Shown one piece after another: positions 20,749 through 31,100 of a stretch of DNA of 64,000 nt. How positions within the stretch are numbered: position 1 is the stretch's first letter; each line of letters opens with the position of its first letter. A program made the position numbers and the translations under genes. The notes beneath the pieces were generated by a model. That model saw only the letters and a list, made by a program, of their open reading frames with translations, had not been told where the DNA came from and ran no database searches. Where the stretch lies: NCBI GenBank assembly GCA_004835665.1, contig RBKR01000003.1, forward strand, positions 1,116,001 to 1,180,000, read 5' to 3'. Source of the stretch: Phoma sp. XZ068 (lineage: Eukaryota > Ascomycota > Dothideomycetes > Pleosporales > Didymellaceae).

Positions 20749-23061
20749 TTATATTTGCTTGCTGCCGAAGCCGGGGATGCCGCGGAACGTTTGCCCTGCC
20801 GGCAGTCTTGGGCGGCCGAAGTTCTCGTCGAGGTCGAGGATAACCTTCAGGGCATTACGGCTTCGCAGGTAGGGCAAGGGTGCTGTGGCCTCCTCAAGGC
20901 CAACTGATGGCTCCAAGCTGGCGTCCGATTCAGCGCTTCCAGGCAGAGGGAAGGCTGCGAATGCGTTAGTCCAAGGCCAAAATGCCAACAACGTGAGTAA
21001 CTTACATCGCTGCAAAACTTCGTAACCCGCCAGAGTGAAACCGAACTGAGGCGATGATCGCATAATACGTGCGGGTCCACCCTTGAAGAAGGCCTTCAAG
21101 CCTTCCTGCTGCCAGACCTTCTTCGCGCAGTCCCGGAGACCATTGTAGGTAGCGTCTCCCTTTCGCGCCTCGACCTGGAGACGAGTCTTGATCACATCGC
21201 ACGGTGTGGTAAGATAAGCTGCGGGCATACCGGCAATGGCACCGGCAGTCAACATCTGGACAACGCCCAGCTTCTTCTGTGCGCTCTCGCCAAAGAAGTC
21301 CTTCTTCAGATGGCTGTAAGCTGGGAAGTAGATGGCAGAAAAGGGAACTATGTCATGTCAGTATTGTTCAATCATAGCAACGAGTGCTCACTCACCATCA
21401 CGAAGAAGGCATGCGCTAGCGCCCTTGTACAGGCCAACAAGACCCAAATTCCTAACGATCCACATGGCAGATCGCTTGGGGACACCTTCAACGTTCTTTG
21501 CAAGTTCACCCTGAATCTGCAGGCGAATCTTGACGATCTCAAGGGGATTTGTGAAGACCTATCCGAAAGTGTCAGCGTGCACCTTTTACCATCGCATCAG
21601 CTGCAGAGAACGTACCACTTGACAACCACCAGCCATACCACCAGCCATGATCTCGGCAGGCAACTTGATATTACCGGTTTCTTTGTCCGTCATCTTTCCT
21701 CGCACCAAGTCGTTCACCGTCAGCTTGATAGCCTTCTCAGGAGCTACGCCAACAAGCTGAGGCAGTACACCAGAGTACAATCCCCTAAAGCCCTCGTTCT
21801 TGATAACCTTCTGCGCGCAGTCGATCGAGTTCTTGTACAGAACGTTTCCAACGCCGGTGCTCCTTTGGTTCTGCATTCTCGTCTTCACCAAATCAATAGG
21901 GTAGACCATGAAGGCACCGAAAGCTCCAGCCAAGGAACCGAGCGCGAAGTGGTGCACAGACTCGAGAATATCGTGCCATATCGACTTGGTAGTAGCAAAG
22001 ACCTTCTGACCGGCATCGGAAATCGCGGTGGCTCCGAGGCTGGAAACAGTGTGCCACGAGGGGTCAAGCACACGAGCAAAGTCCTTCAAACTAAGCCTTC
22101 CTGACGGGTCGTCCAATCCAGCAAAGTGGAAGAGAATGTCAGCCTCCATGGGAGTGTACAGGTTGAATCTGCTTATCCTCGCAGCCTCGTTCAAGAAGTC
22201 TGTGCGGGTGATTTTGCCATCGCGGCTCTTCTGGGTCGCATTGCGAACAATCAGCTCGACCATGTCCATTTGCTGGATCATGTTCTGGAAGGCGCGCACG
22301 TTGGCGTACGAGATCTTGCTTCCAGCAGAGATGTTGCAGAGAGTCGTCAGGTTCTCGAGGAGGTAGTCTGAGAGCTTGTGACTCGCAGTCTCACGAATGA
22401 TGCGCTGGAAGTGTGTGGGCTCGATGTATCCGTCCTTGTTTTGGTCGAAGTGCAAGAAGGCTTGTCGCACACGCTCGCCCTGTAGTCCTCGCAACATCTG
22501 CGCAAACTGGGGGTATGTCATGGCATGTCTGTTCTTCTTGGACCCAATGTACAAAGTTGCCCACTCGGCTTCCCAGTTGAAGGGCAAGCTGTCCTCTGTC
22601 TTGTGTGCCTTCCATGTGTCGTAGAATTCGTCGAAGTTGATGTAGCCGGTACCCTTCTTGTCGAAGAAGCGGAAAATGACCTCGTACTCGGCGTCGGGCT
22701 TCGCAAGCAGATTCTGGAAGACACCCCAGTCGTGGATGTCGACCTTGCCCTTCTTGTCGCGGTCTGCAACCTGGAACAGGATGCCATACTGGTAGCGCTT
22801 GATTTTGTGCTGTTGGCAGACGCGCCGTTAGCCTCGCCCTTTTTTCGACTCTGACACATTGCGGGCGCAGCAATTGCTTACGTAGTCTTCGCTCTCTGGC
22901 GCGACGGCCTCGATGAAGGCATCCTCATTAAGGAAGTATTGGCTCGTGGCCTCATCCTTCTGCGCATGCTTCATAAAGGCAGCGCGCGTGAGCTGCGACA
23001 ACTGGGGCTCATCGGTAGTACCCAGCAGCACTTCGCCCACTTGCTCCGAGAGGGCAGCCAT
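20749..23061 (-). CDS. AGC1: Mitochondrial aspartate/glutamate carrier with EF-hands (AGC1/Aralar type)
   Basis: Five exons (22882-23061, 21616-22809, 21396-21558, 21006-21347, 20749-20954) join to 694 aa. The carrier exchanges aspartate and glutamate across the inner mitochondrial membrane for the malate-aspartate shuttle. The N-terminal half holds EF-hand-like repeats (DRDKKGKVDIHDW, DKKGTGYINFDEF, DQNKDGYIEPTHF). The C-terminal half has three mitochondrial-carrier repeats with YPIDLVKTR, NPLEIVKIR and TPCDVIKTR. Junctions are supported by frame continuity, for example RD/VPFSAIYFP across a GTGAGT intron. The start at MAALSEQV sits in an ACCATGG context. The tail after the third carrier repeat (SLEPSVGLEEATAPLP) is usual for fungal members. 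All five exon boundaries have GT-AG signals. Confidence 0.95.
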
Positions 23062-24061
23062 GGTGAGTGAAGGAAGAGCTGCACCGCAACAATAGCGTGC
23101 AATTGGCTTCAATGGTAGTCGGCGAGGGTGTAGGAATGACAGGAGAAAGGGAAGGGCGGGAGAGGTGAGTCGGCCAACGCGCCGTCCTGACTGGAGCTCA
23201 CAGCGAGCTCGGAGCTAGGAGCACAGAGGATTTTATTGCAGGCTTTAGCTCGGCGGATGGCGGGAACGTGGGGAAGGTGCGGGCGGCACCAAGTCACCAG
23301 GGGGCGATAGCTGTCATTTTGCAATCACTTGATGGAGGCTATCTGAGGGCCTCCTTGCTTGGCGAGTTGCTTTTCTTACTGCAGCTGCCAGCAAGACGGT
23401 CGTGCAAGATCACTTGTTATTCAGGGCTGCCATAGCGGGCACGCAGCGGACTTCACCGCCTGCCCACTGCCCACCATCGAATGACCGGAGCTAATCCCCG
23501 GTCGTGGCAGATTAAAGCATGAGCCACTCGAGTGTGTTCGGCCATTAAATCCGGGGTACGCACTCGATTCACAACTTGCGTGCTTCAGCTGGCAACGTCT
23601 GTGAGGCTCTGTGCATACCGGACAAAAGAAGGTTTCCCAGCCTTGAGCTGTCAAGCTCTAGCGCCGCCGCTCGCCCAGGGGCAGCCCTTCGTTCGGTACC
23701 TGATACATATACATCATACAGCTGTCAATATCACAGATGCCTAAACATCCGGCCATGACAATTCTCAGCTCTTTGTCTTGTGAATACACGGCAGAACGGC
23801 AGTTGTCAAGAGCATATGACACACCGACTGTGGGCCACCTTACCATTTGATCCAAGTTCATGTTGGCTCGCCTCGAGCTTGCGGGCGCAATCGGAGCAGT
23901 CTGGCTAGCGTGATGCAGTGGGAATAATTACCCAAAATAGACAGATTGTACAACTTCTTGAAAGGGATACATATCAAGGTGTGTCTTGTGTCGGCTTTGC
24001 CAGTCTAAGAGGTAGTAAGATGCAGTATGATACAACGCTATATAATCGAGTGCAAGGGCAA
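23062..24061. other. Intergenic between AGC1 start and PDX1 3' end
   Basis: 1 kb, with both flanking genes on the minus strand. Contains short unsupported ORFs only. Confidence 0.5.
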
Positions 24062-25540
24062 TTAGACGACAAGCCTGCCAGGCTCAGCCTCTAGAACAGC
24101 CTTGATGCGCTCCAGGAAAGCCCGCCCTCTCTTCTCGTCGCCCTTGGGTACACTGACGCTAAACACGTTCAGCGGCCCAATAACCCTCTCCGCTCCACCG
24201 ATCGCCTTCGCTCCGCGAGCTGCTGTCTTCTTGCCTGCAAGGATATCGAGGACATCCGGCTTCTTCAAGCTCGATGGTCGCATGCCGACGGCTGTGGGGG
24301 GAAGCGAGGTCACTTGGGGTACAAAGTGACCGCGAGAGAAGTTCTTCCCACTGACCTTATCCAATCCAAGAACAGCATTGAACAGCTCATCCGCAGTGGG
24401 CTTGGCGGTCTTTGACCTGGGCAGGTCTTCGTTCGCAAGCTCTGTGGCGCGGGCAATAAATGTCGTCAAAGGCAGGAAGACGCCAATAGACTCCTTGACG
24501 CGCTTCTGGCATTCTGTGACAGCCGTGAGGGAGATGGGCAGGGCGATCTCAACAGGAAGGTCCTCGATGACCTTAGGAGCTTCGGCGGGCTTCTTGGCGG
24601 GTGCGTCCTTCTTGGGCATGACCTTGATGTTCGACAGGTCGAGGTGTGAGAGCTTGTTGAAGCGGGCTGCCAGCTCGGAGGGGTATGATTCCTGGATTTT
24701 GCCAACATACGCCAACACATCACCCTTCAGTAGCCTTCCACCTGGTCCGCTCGCGGGGATCTTGTCTGCGTCTGCCTTGGACAGGCCGTTGGTCTTCAGC
24801 AGGTGCTCAACAGATGGGTAGAGCGGGTATGTCTGCTTTGTGGCTTTGCTGCTGGAGACTTTCTTCTCGGACGTCTGCGGGGGTGGTGTCGTAGTGCGCT
24901 CTTCCTTGGGCACTGGCTTCGATTCTTGCTTGGGTTGTTCCTTAGGGGCCTCTGCCTGCTTCGTCGCAGCGTCCTCCTCAGGGATCTCGAGCGAGCTGAG
25001 GTCATCACCAGGCTCTGCAGTCACGGCGATCCTGGTGCCAACCTGGACCTGCTTGGAGTTGTCGCCCTGAATAATCTTTGCGAGAATGCCGTCGTCCTGC
25101 GCTTCAACGTCCATCTGAGCCTTGTCGGTTTCGATTTCGAGGAGGACATCGCCGGCGGAGAACGAGTCGCCTGCACTGGTCAGCACTGTTGCCGCTCATA
25201 GCTTATTACAACCCAACACATCTATGCGTGTCCTAATTGCCGTGCACTCTGCTCTATGCCTTCGTGGCCGCCTCTTCCGTTGTGGGGGGTTGGTTCGGTC
25301 GTACCTTCCTTGATCTTCCAGGTCGCAATGTTGCCCTCGGTCATCGTCGGAGAAAGCGCAGGCATGTTGAAGTTCTGAGCAGCCAGCGCAGGCTGTCCAG
25401 CGTGCAGTGCTACATCAATGCTATCAGCGACATGCCCATGTCCGATCGGCGGAATGCTCACCTCGCCTGGCGCCGCGGTTGCGCAGCTGCTGCGATGCAG
25501 CGCGAGCCGACACCCTACATGCCGCAGCGAGAGAAGCCAT
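24062..25540 (-). CDS. PDX1: Pyruvate dehydrogenase complex protein X (E3-binding protein)
   Basis: Three exons (25462-25540, 25305-25409, 24062-25170) give 430 aa. PDX1 tethers dihydrolipoamide dehydrogenase to the pyruvate dehydrogenase core in the mitochondrial matrix. An Arg/Ala-rich presequence (MASLAAACRVSARAASQQLR) precedes the lipoyl domain, FNMPALSPTMTEG...EIETDKAQMDVEA, with the lipoyl-lysine at Lys78. An Ala/Pro/Lys hinge leads to the peripheral subunit-binding domain, PSVEHLLKTNGLSKADADKI...GPGGRLLKGDV. The C-terminal domain lacks the HxxxDG catalytic motif of E2, separating it from the acetyltransferase. Intron 2 is 134 nt, the others about 50 nt. The start at 25540 is in a CCATGG context. 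Confidence 0.92.
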
Positions 25541-25796
25541 GGGGTTCCAATTGGCAGAAGCGAGGAATCGGCGGCTGAGGTTGGCGGGGTGTGAGGGAGC
25601 AGACAGTCGGACGTGTTGAATGTTGGGACCGCGCAAAGCTTCGGCGAGCACAGACTCTCCGATGGCTTGACATTTCGAGCCCTCCGACGACCATAATACG
25701 AGCACGCCGTCAATTGCCAACAACACAGCAGGACCTGCACGTAAGCTGTGTGAATTATAGTACTTGCTGCATGTGGATTCTGACAGCATTTACAGA
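25541..25796. promoter_or_regulatory. Bidirectional promoter region PDX1 / TMEM223-like
   Basis: Only 256 nt separate the outward-facing ATGs of PDX1 (minus) and the TMEM223-like gene (plus), so the two must share promoter sequence. No specific factor site is identified. Confidence 0.5.
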
Positions 25797-26729
25797 ATGT
25801 CCGCCTCCTCGAGGGGTTTTGCCGCCTTCAAGCAGCAATCATCGTTCCGGCTGCCCTCGTCCCTGCGCGCTGCCCTCTTCGGGCCTCGAGAGCAATTCTT
25901 TCAGCCAAATGCTATCCACAAGTCGCGAAACTTCTCCTCGTCGATACTGCGCAGATATCAATACCCCAAGACCCCTCTGAACAAACCCTCCACATTCGTT
26001 AGCAGCGATCCAGTACTGCGGCAAGTTGTACAGACACGGCAACCTGTTGTTCTTTACGAAGCACCGAAGAGCAAGTCGTATTACTGGAAGGTATATGGGC
26101 TTGCAGCGATATGGATTGGCACGGGCGCATACTCGATTAAGTTTCAGGAAGACGTGAAGGACATTCCAGATCTGGCTTTCTTCGTGCGGCCAACATATGT
26201 TGTAGTTGGTCTAGGCTTCATCGCAATCGGCTGTTACATTTGCACCGCACCCACAAATCGTATGCGCTCGCTGGAGGTCGTGCCGAGTATGATGGGTGGA
26301 CCATTACAGTTGCGCATGGCCGTCAGGCCAGCGCCGTGGGCGAAGGAGCGCATCATCTACACAAACCTTGGAGGCGCAACAATAAGCGAAAAGTGCCAGC
26401 CTATGGTACTAGAACTGCAAGAAGCTGAGCGGGCGAAGCGGCAGAGCGTGTGGCAAGACCTGGGCCACTTGAACGCTGTGTCGAAGGCTTGGGAAGGTTC
26501 GGCGCGCTGGGTGCATCAGAAGTGGACAACTTTCTTCCTGAAGTTCAAGTTTGCTGTGCTAAGATTCGGTATTGCGAAGGTGGAGGTGCAAGGAGAGAAG
26601 TGGAAGATTGACTGCTCAGGATACCTGTTAGAGAACGGCAAAGGTATGTTTAAGTCTACATGGATATAGGTCGAAGAAAATAAGACTAACAGTCATACAG
26701 CTGTCGACCGAATTCTACCGGAAGAGTAA
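25797..26729 (+). CDS. TMEM223-like mitochondrial membrane protein
   Basis: Exons 25797-26643 and 26701-26729 join across a GTATGT...CATACAG intron to 291 aa. The N-terminus is Arg/Ser/Phe-rich (AFKQQSSFRLPSSLRAALF, later SRNFSSSILRRYQYP), a probable mitochondrial presequence. Two hydrophobic segments (VYGLAAIWIGTGAYSI and YVVVGLGFIAIGCYICTA) lie around residues 98-155, followed by a soluble domain. Spacing and the APTNRMRSLEVVP segment resemble the TMEM223/TMEM70-like group involved in respiratory complex assembly. The last exon contributes only AVDRILPEE. The assignment is from general resemblance, so the function is less certain than the gene itself. Confidence 0.8.
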
Positions 26730-28175
26730 AGCTCTTTGGCGAACGAAAATGCGCTCATCAAGCACCTGTACCATGGGGCGCTCCCAGTACCGCAGCAGGC
26801 TGCGATGCCATAAACTGTAGGACTTATATGTACAAAGCAATTGTAAGATACCGTGCGAGTCAGATACCCAGATTATGGCTCCAACAGCTCAGCAGTGTAG
26901 CGGGTGAATCAACGCCTCGTCAGCAACCTGTCGTACTCTGAAAACAAGCCCTGTGATACACTCTGCCTGATCATGTCGCTTGAAATGGAACAAATGAAAA
27001 AGTTATGTTGAACCATCGATATAACCATTACATCATGTCCGTTATGAGTGTTGCCGCATATTAAACTGGACCGGTCGTGTTTGTGAGGGGTGGGCGAGTC
27101 ACTTCCTACGCCTAACACTCAACACCAACGCACCGCTTAGTCATACACCACCGAATATTCACACTACCTACATAGCAGATGTTCACGAATTGCGTAACTA
27201 TCCTCAAAATTGTATAATAAACCAAGTTCTAAACGAGGATTTATGTCGTTACAGAGCGTCGCCTACAGCCCCTGTCGCTGATGCAGAACTTGCACACAGC
27301 GACGCCCGTTGCGACGACAATAAAACACAATCTAAAATTGCCAAACTTGAAACAAATGTAACGAACCATGACTGACTTCAAGCTCAGCCCTTCTGTGCGC
27401 TGTTCACCTTGGTGGGAACTCCACGTGGCGCACGTGCATCGTTCGACCTGGCTTCCCCACAGTCGACTTGACATGAACTTGTCCAACACAGTTAAGCTTT
27501 TGAGCCGCATCTGTTCCTGCAGCTGATCGCCGGCAGCAATAGAAAGTACAACAAGAAAGAGAGCTCGAATAAGTGCCTCCGGAGTGCCAGGAGACCCCCG
27601 AAAATTTGCGGAAAGTCGTCGCCAACTATATCTACAGCTCTCTGTAATTTTTAAACATTCTTTACGATGCAAATAGATCAATATATTGAGCATGTTGTTG
27701 TGGTTGTGCATTGAAGTTGCGATGGCTTTCCCTGGCTCAAATGTGTTAGGATGCAGGTGATTCGCCGAGCCTTTGGCGCTTGGACGAGATTTGCTCCAAC
27801 AGAACAACAACAAGACCTACCCCCTCCTCCAGAATCATCTTTTTGATCCAGTCTCCTCTGCCTCCCGCTGCATGCACTTGGCGTCTGCATCTCGCACTCG
27901 CTTTCCCGCTATCTGATACCCCACATCTGGTCGTGCATCGTCATCCCAGCACTCGATCGCTGAGCTGCATCAACACGACATCACGACACGCACAGACGAA
28001 CATTGCGCGCACACTTGGTTTTGTCATCGCGGATGCAAGAGCAGTCTCATGCGCTTCTGATGACAGTCTGAAGTCGGAAACATCGTCACAGCGGTGTGAG
28101 CGTATTCACCGTGATACTACCGCGCGTCCGTTCACTTAGACAGCTGCCCAAGAACGCCGCACCGCACCCACCCCC
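26730..28175. other. Intergenic upstream of YTA7
   Basis: 1.45 kb. A minus-strand open frame of 190 codons (27241-27813) has no motif and no convincing start. No gene is supported. The last few hundred bases are the probable leader of the AAA ATPase gene. Confidence 0.5.
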
Positions 28176-31100
28176 ATGTCTAACCGCACGAAGCGCAAGT
28201 TCGACATCGACCCTACTGCTTCCGACCCGGAGGACGACGACTACGACGACGTCGAGCGCGCGCCACCACAGCGTCGCCGCGCCAATCGAACACCGGGGAC
28301 GAAGAAGAAAGGCAACAAGCGTCAGCGTCGCGTCTACAACGGCTCTGACGTCGACGACGACGACGACGATCTCATCGAGGACGACTCTTTCACCGACCGC
28401 TCTGAGTCCGAGGAGCCTGAAGTCAACCCTGCAACAGGCCGCAGCGTGCGCCGCGCCACTAAAAGGCAAGTCACGTACGAAGAGAGCGACGAGGACGAGA
28501 TCGAAGACACGCCTTCCGAGAGCGAAGACGACGGGCCTCGCGCTACAGGGAGGCGACGAGCAGCAAAACCATCGATAGAGGAGGTCGAAAAGCCATCGCT
28601 CATCGTCAAGCTGAAGATGTCCGAAAACGCTTTTAGCCGCAATCTGCGCGCGCGCACAGGTAGCAAGTCCACCGCTCCTCCACGTGGAAGGACGCCAGAA
28701 GTTGGTATTACGCGGCGTAGTAGCCGCCTCTCCCACGATGTCGAAGCACCTATCGTGGAACTGTCAGATTCTGGAAGACACGTCAACATCGTTCGAGAAG
28801 GCACGCGAACACCTGAGCCATCTGTTGCCCGTGCTACTAGAGGCGGCAAAGGCCCTAGAGTCCAGGCACCAAGCACTATCGAAGAAGCCTCCCAGGAGGT
28901 TTCAATGATCCGTGACGAAGGCAACGAGGACAGTCCCGGGCCGCTTGACAACATTCTTGCGGGCGCTCAGATGCAAGTTGAATCCAGCGCGAGGGAAACA
29001 CCAGAGCACGATGCACAAGGCACTAAAGAAGAGGATGAGGAAGAGGAAGGCATGGAGGGCGTGATCCAAGAGTCACAGCACGACCGCGCTGCTGAGGATT
29101 CTGACGAGGAAGAAGGCCCCATTACACGCGGTGGTCGCAACCTGCGATCACGGGCGACGTCGCAGAAACGCAAGCGGGGAGCGGACGAAAGTAGTGATTT
29201 CGAGCCTGTCGATGTCGATGCTGAGGGGGAGGAGGAGGAGATGTCAGACTCAGACAACGACAAGGGCAAGGGCACAGCTTCTGACAGCGCCTCAGGCTCT
29301 GCACGCAAAACAAGGGGTCGAACACGACAGTCCCAACGAAGTAGACGCAACTCATCCGACGAAGAGTCTGCGCTGGATGACGATGAACTACAAGACGAGC
29401 TGCAAGAGCTCAGCTCGAATAAACGCCGACGCCTGAGCAGGCGCGTTCCAGACAAGGACCTCTCATATGAAACTGGTCCTAGGAGACGAGAGCGCAGAAC
29501 CGTCGACTACAGGGTCGTTCGTCCTGAGCTTAACGCGGTCTTCGAAAACGATGACGATGACGGTCCAGCACCTTCAATAAACAAATCCCGATCCAAGGCC
29601 GGTGGAGGAGGATATGGTACACTTTTCAGCAATCATGGCCCATTTGGTGGGGGTCAGGTTGGCCTTGGACAAGACGATGACTCTGACAGTAGTGATGACG
29701 AGGTCCAAAAGATGCCCAGAAACTTCGGTAGCATAGTCGGTATGACGCCCACAGCAGCGACAGCACCCGGATTTGGCGCATTCCCACAGGGTCACAACTC
29801 GGCACAACATGACAAGGGCTCCGGCGGTGGACCCGCGAACTTCGGCAAGATCAAGGACAAGAAGGCTCTCGCTGATGCTGATCCACTTGGAGTTGATCCC
29901 AACGTCAACTTCGACGGCGTTGGTGGCTTGGACGATCACATCAACAAGCTCAAGGAGATGATTATGCTTCCATTGCTCTACCCAGAGGTCTTCCAACGAT
30001 TCAAGATTACCCCACCTCGCGGCGTGCTGTTTCATGGACCACCAGGAACTGGTAAAACACTGCTCGCTCGTGCTTTGGCCTCCAGTGTTAGCTCTCATGG
30101 CCAGAAGGTTACCTTCTACATGCGCAAGGGTGCTGATGCTCTTAGTAAATGGGTCGGTGAAGCTGAGAAGCAACTCCGAACCCTTTTCGAGGAAGCACGA
30201 AAGACGCAACCCAGTATCATCTTCTTCGATGAGATCGATGGTTTGGCACCTGTCCGATCCAGTAAGCAGGAGCAGATCCATGCTTCCATTGTCGCAACAC
30301 TACTTGCGCTTATGGACGGTATGGATGGCCGTGGGCAGGTCGTCGTCATCGGTGCCACCAACAGGCCTGACTCTGTTGACAATGCTCTGCGACGTCCTGG
30401 TCGATTTGATCGCGAGTTCTACTTCCCGCTACCCAACGTTGAGGGACGACGTGCCATCCTCGACATCCACACCAAGAACTGGGATCCGCCACTGGAGCCC
30501 AAGATGAAGAATGAACTCGCAGAGCTGACAAAGGGCTATGGCGGTGCCGATCTCCGTGCACTTTGCACAGAAGCTGCCTTGAACGCGGTGCAAGGCACCT
30601 ACCCGCAGATCTACCAGTCTGAGAAGAAGCTGCTCATCCATCCTAGCGAGATCAAGGTCCTTGCCAAGGACTTCATGGTATCGGTGAACAAGATGGTACC
30701 GTCATCGCAGAGGACAGCAACAGCTGCTGCGAACCCGCTACCTAAAAGCATAGAACCTCTACTGCGTAGGCCGCTGGCAGGCATCCTAAAACGTATCGAT
30801 GAGCTGATCCCCCGGAGAAAGGCACTCACTGCGCTCGAGGAGGCAGAATATGACGATCGCGAGGACGAGAAGGGCTTCGAACGTGAAACAACATTGCGCA
30901 ACTTCGAAAGCAGCAGGATCTTCAGGCCTCGTCTGCTCATCACAGGTTTGCAGGGTATGGGTCAACAGTATCTAGGAGCCGCGCTACTCAGCAAAGTCGA
31001 AGGCCTTCATGTTCAGTCATTTGATCTTCCGACCATCCTGGAGGACTCCGCACGCTCTCCTGAAGCTGCCATAACTCAGCTTTTTACTGAGGTCCGCCGT

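Noticed and set aside
27241..27813. 190-codon minus-strand frame between TMEM223-like and YTA7 genes
   Set aside because: No recognisable domain; a short hydrophobic stretch alone is not enough support.
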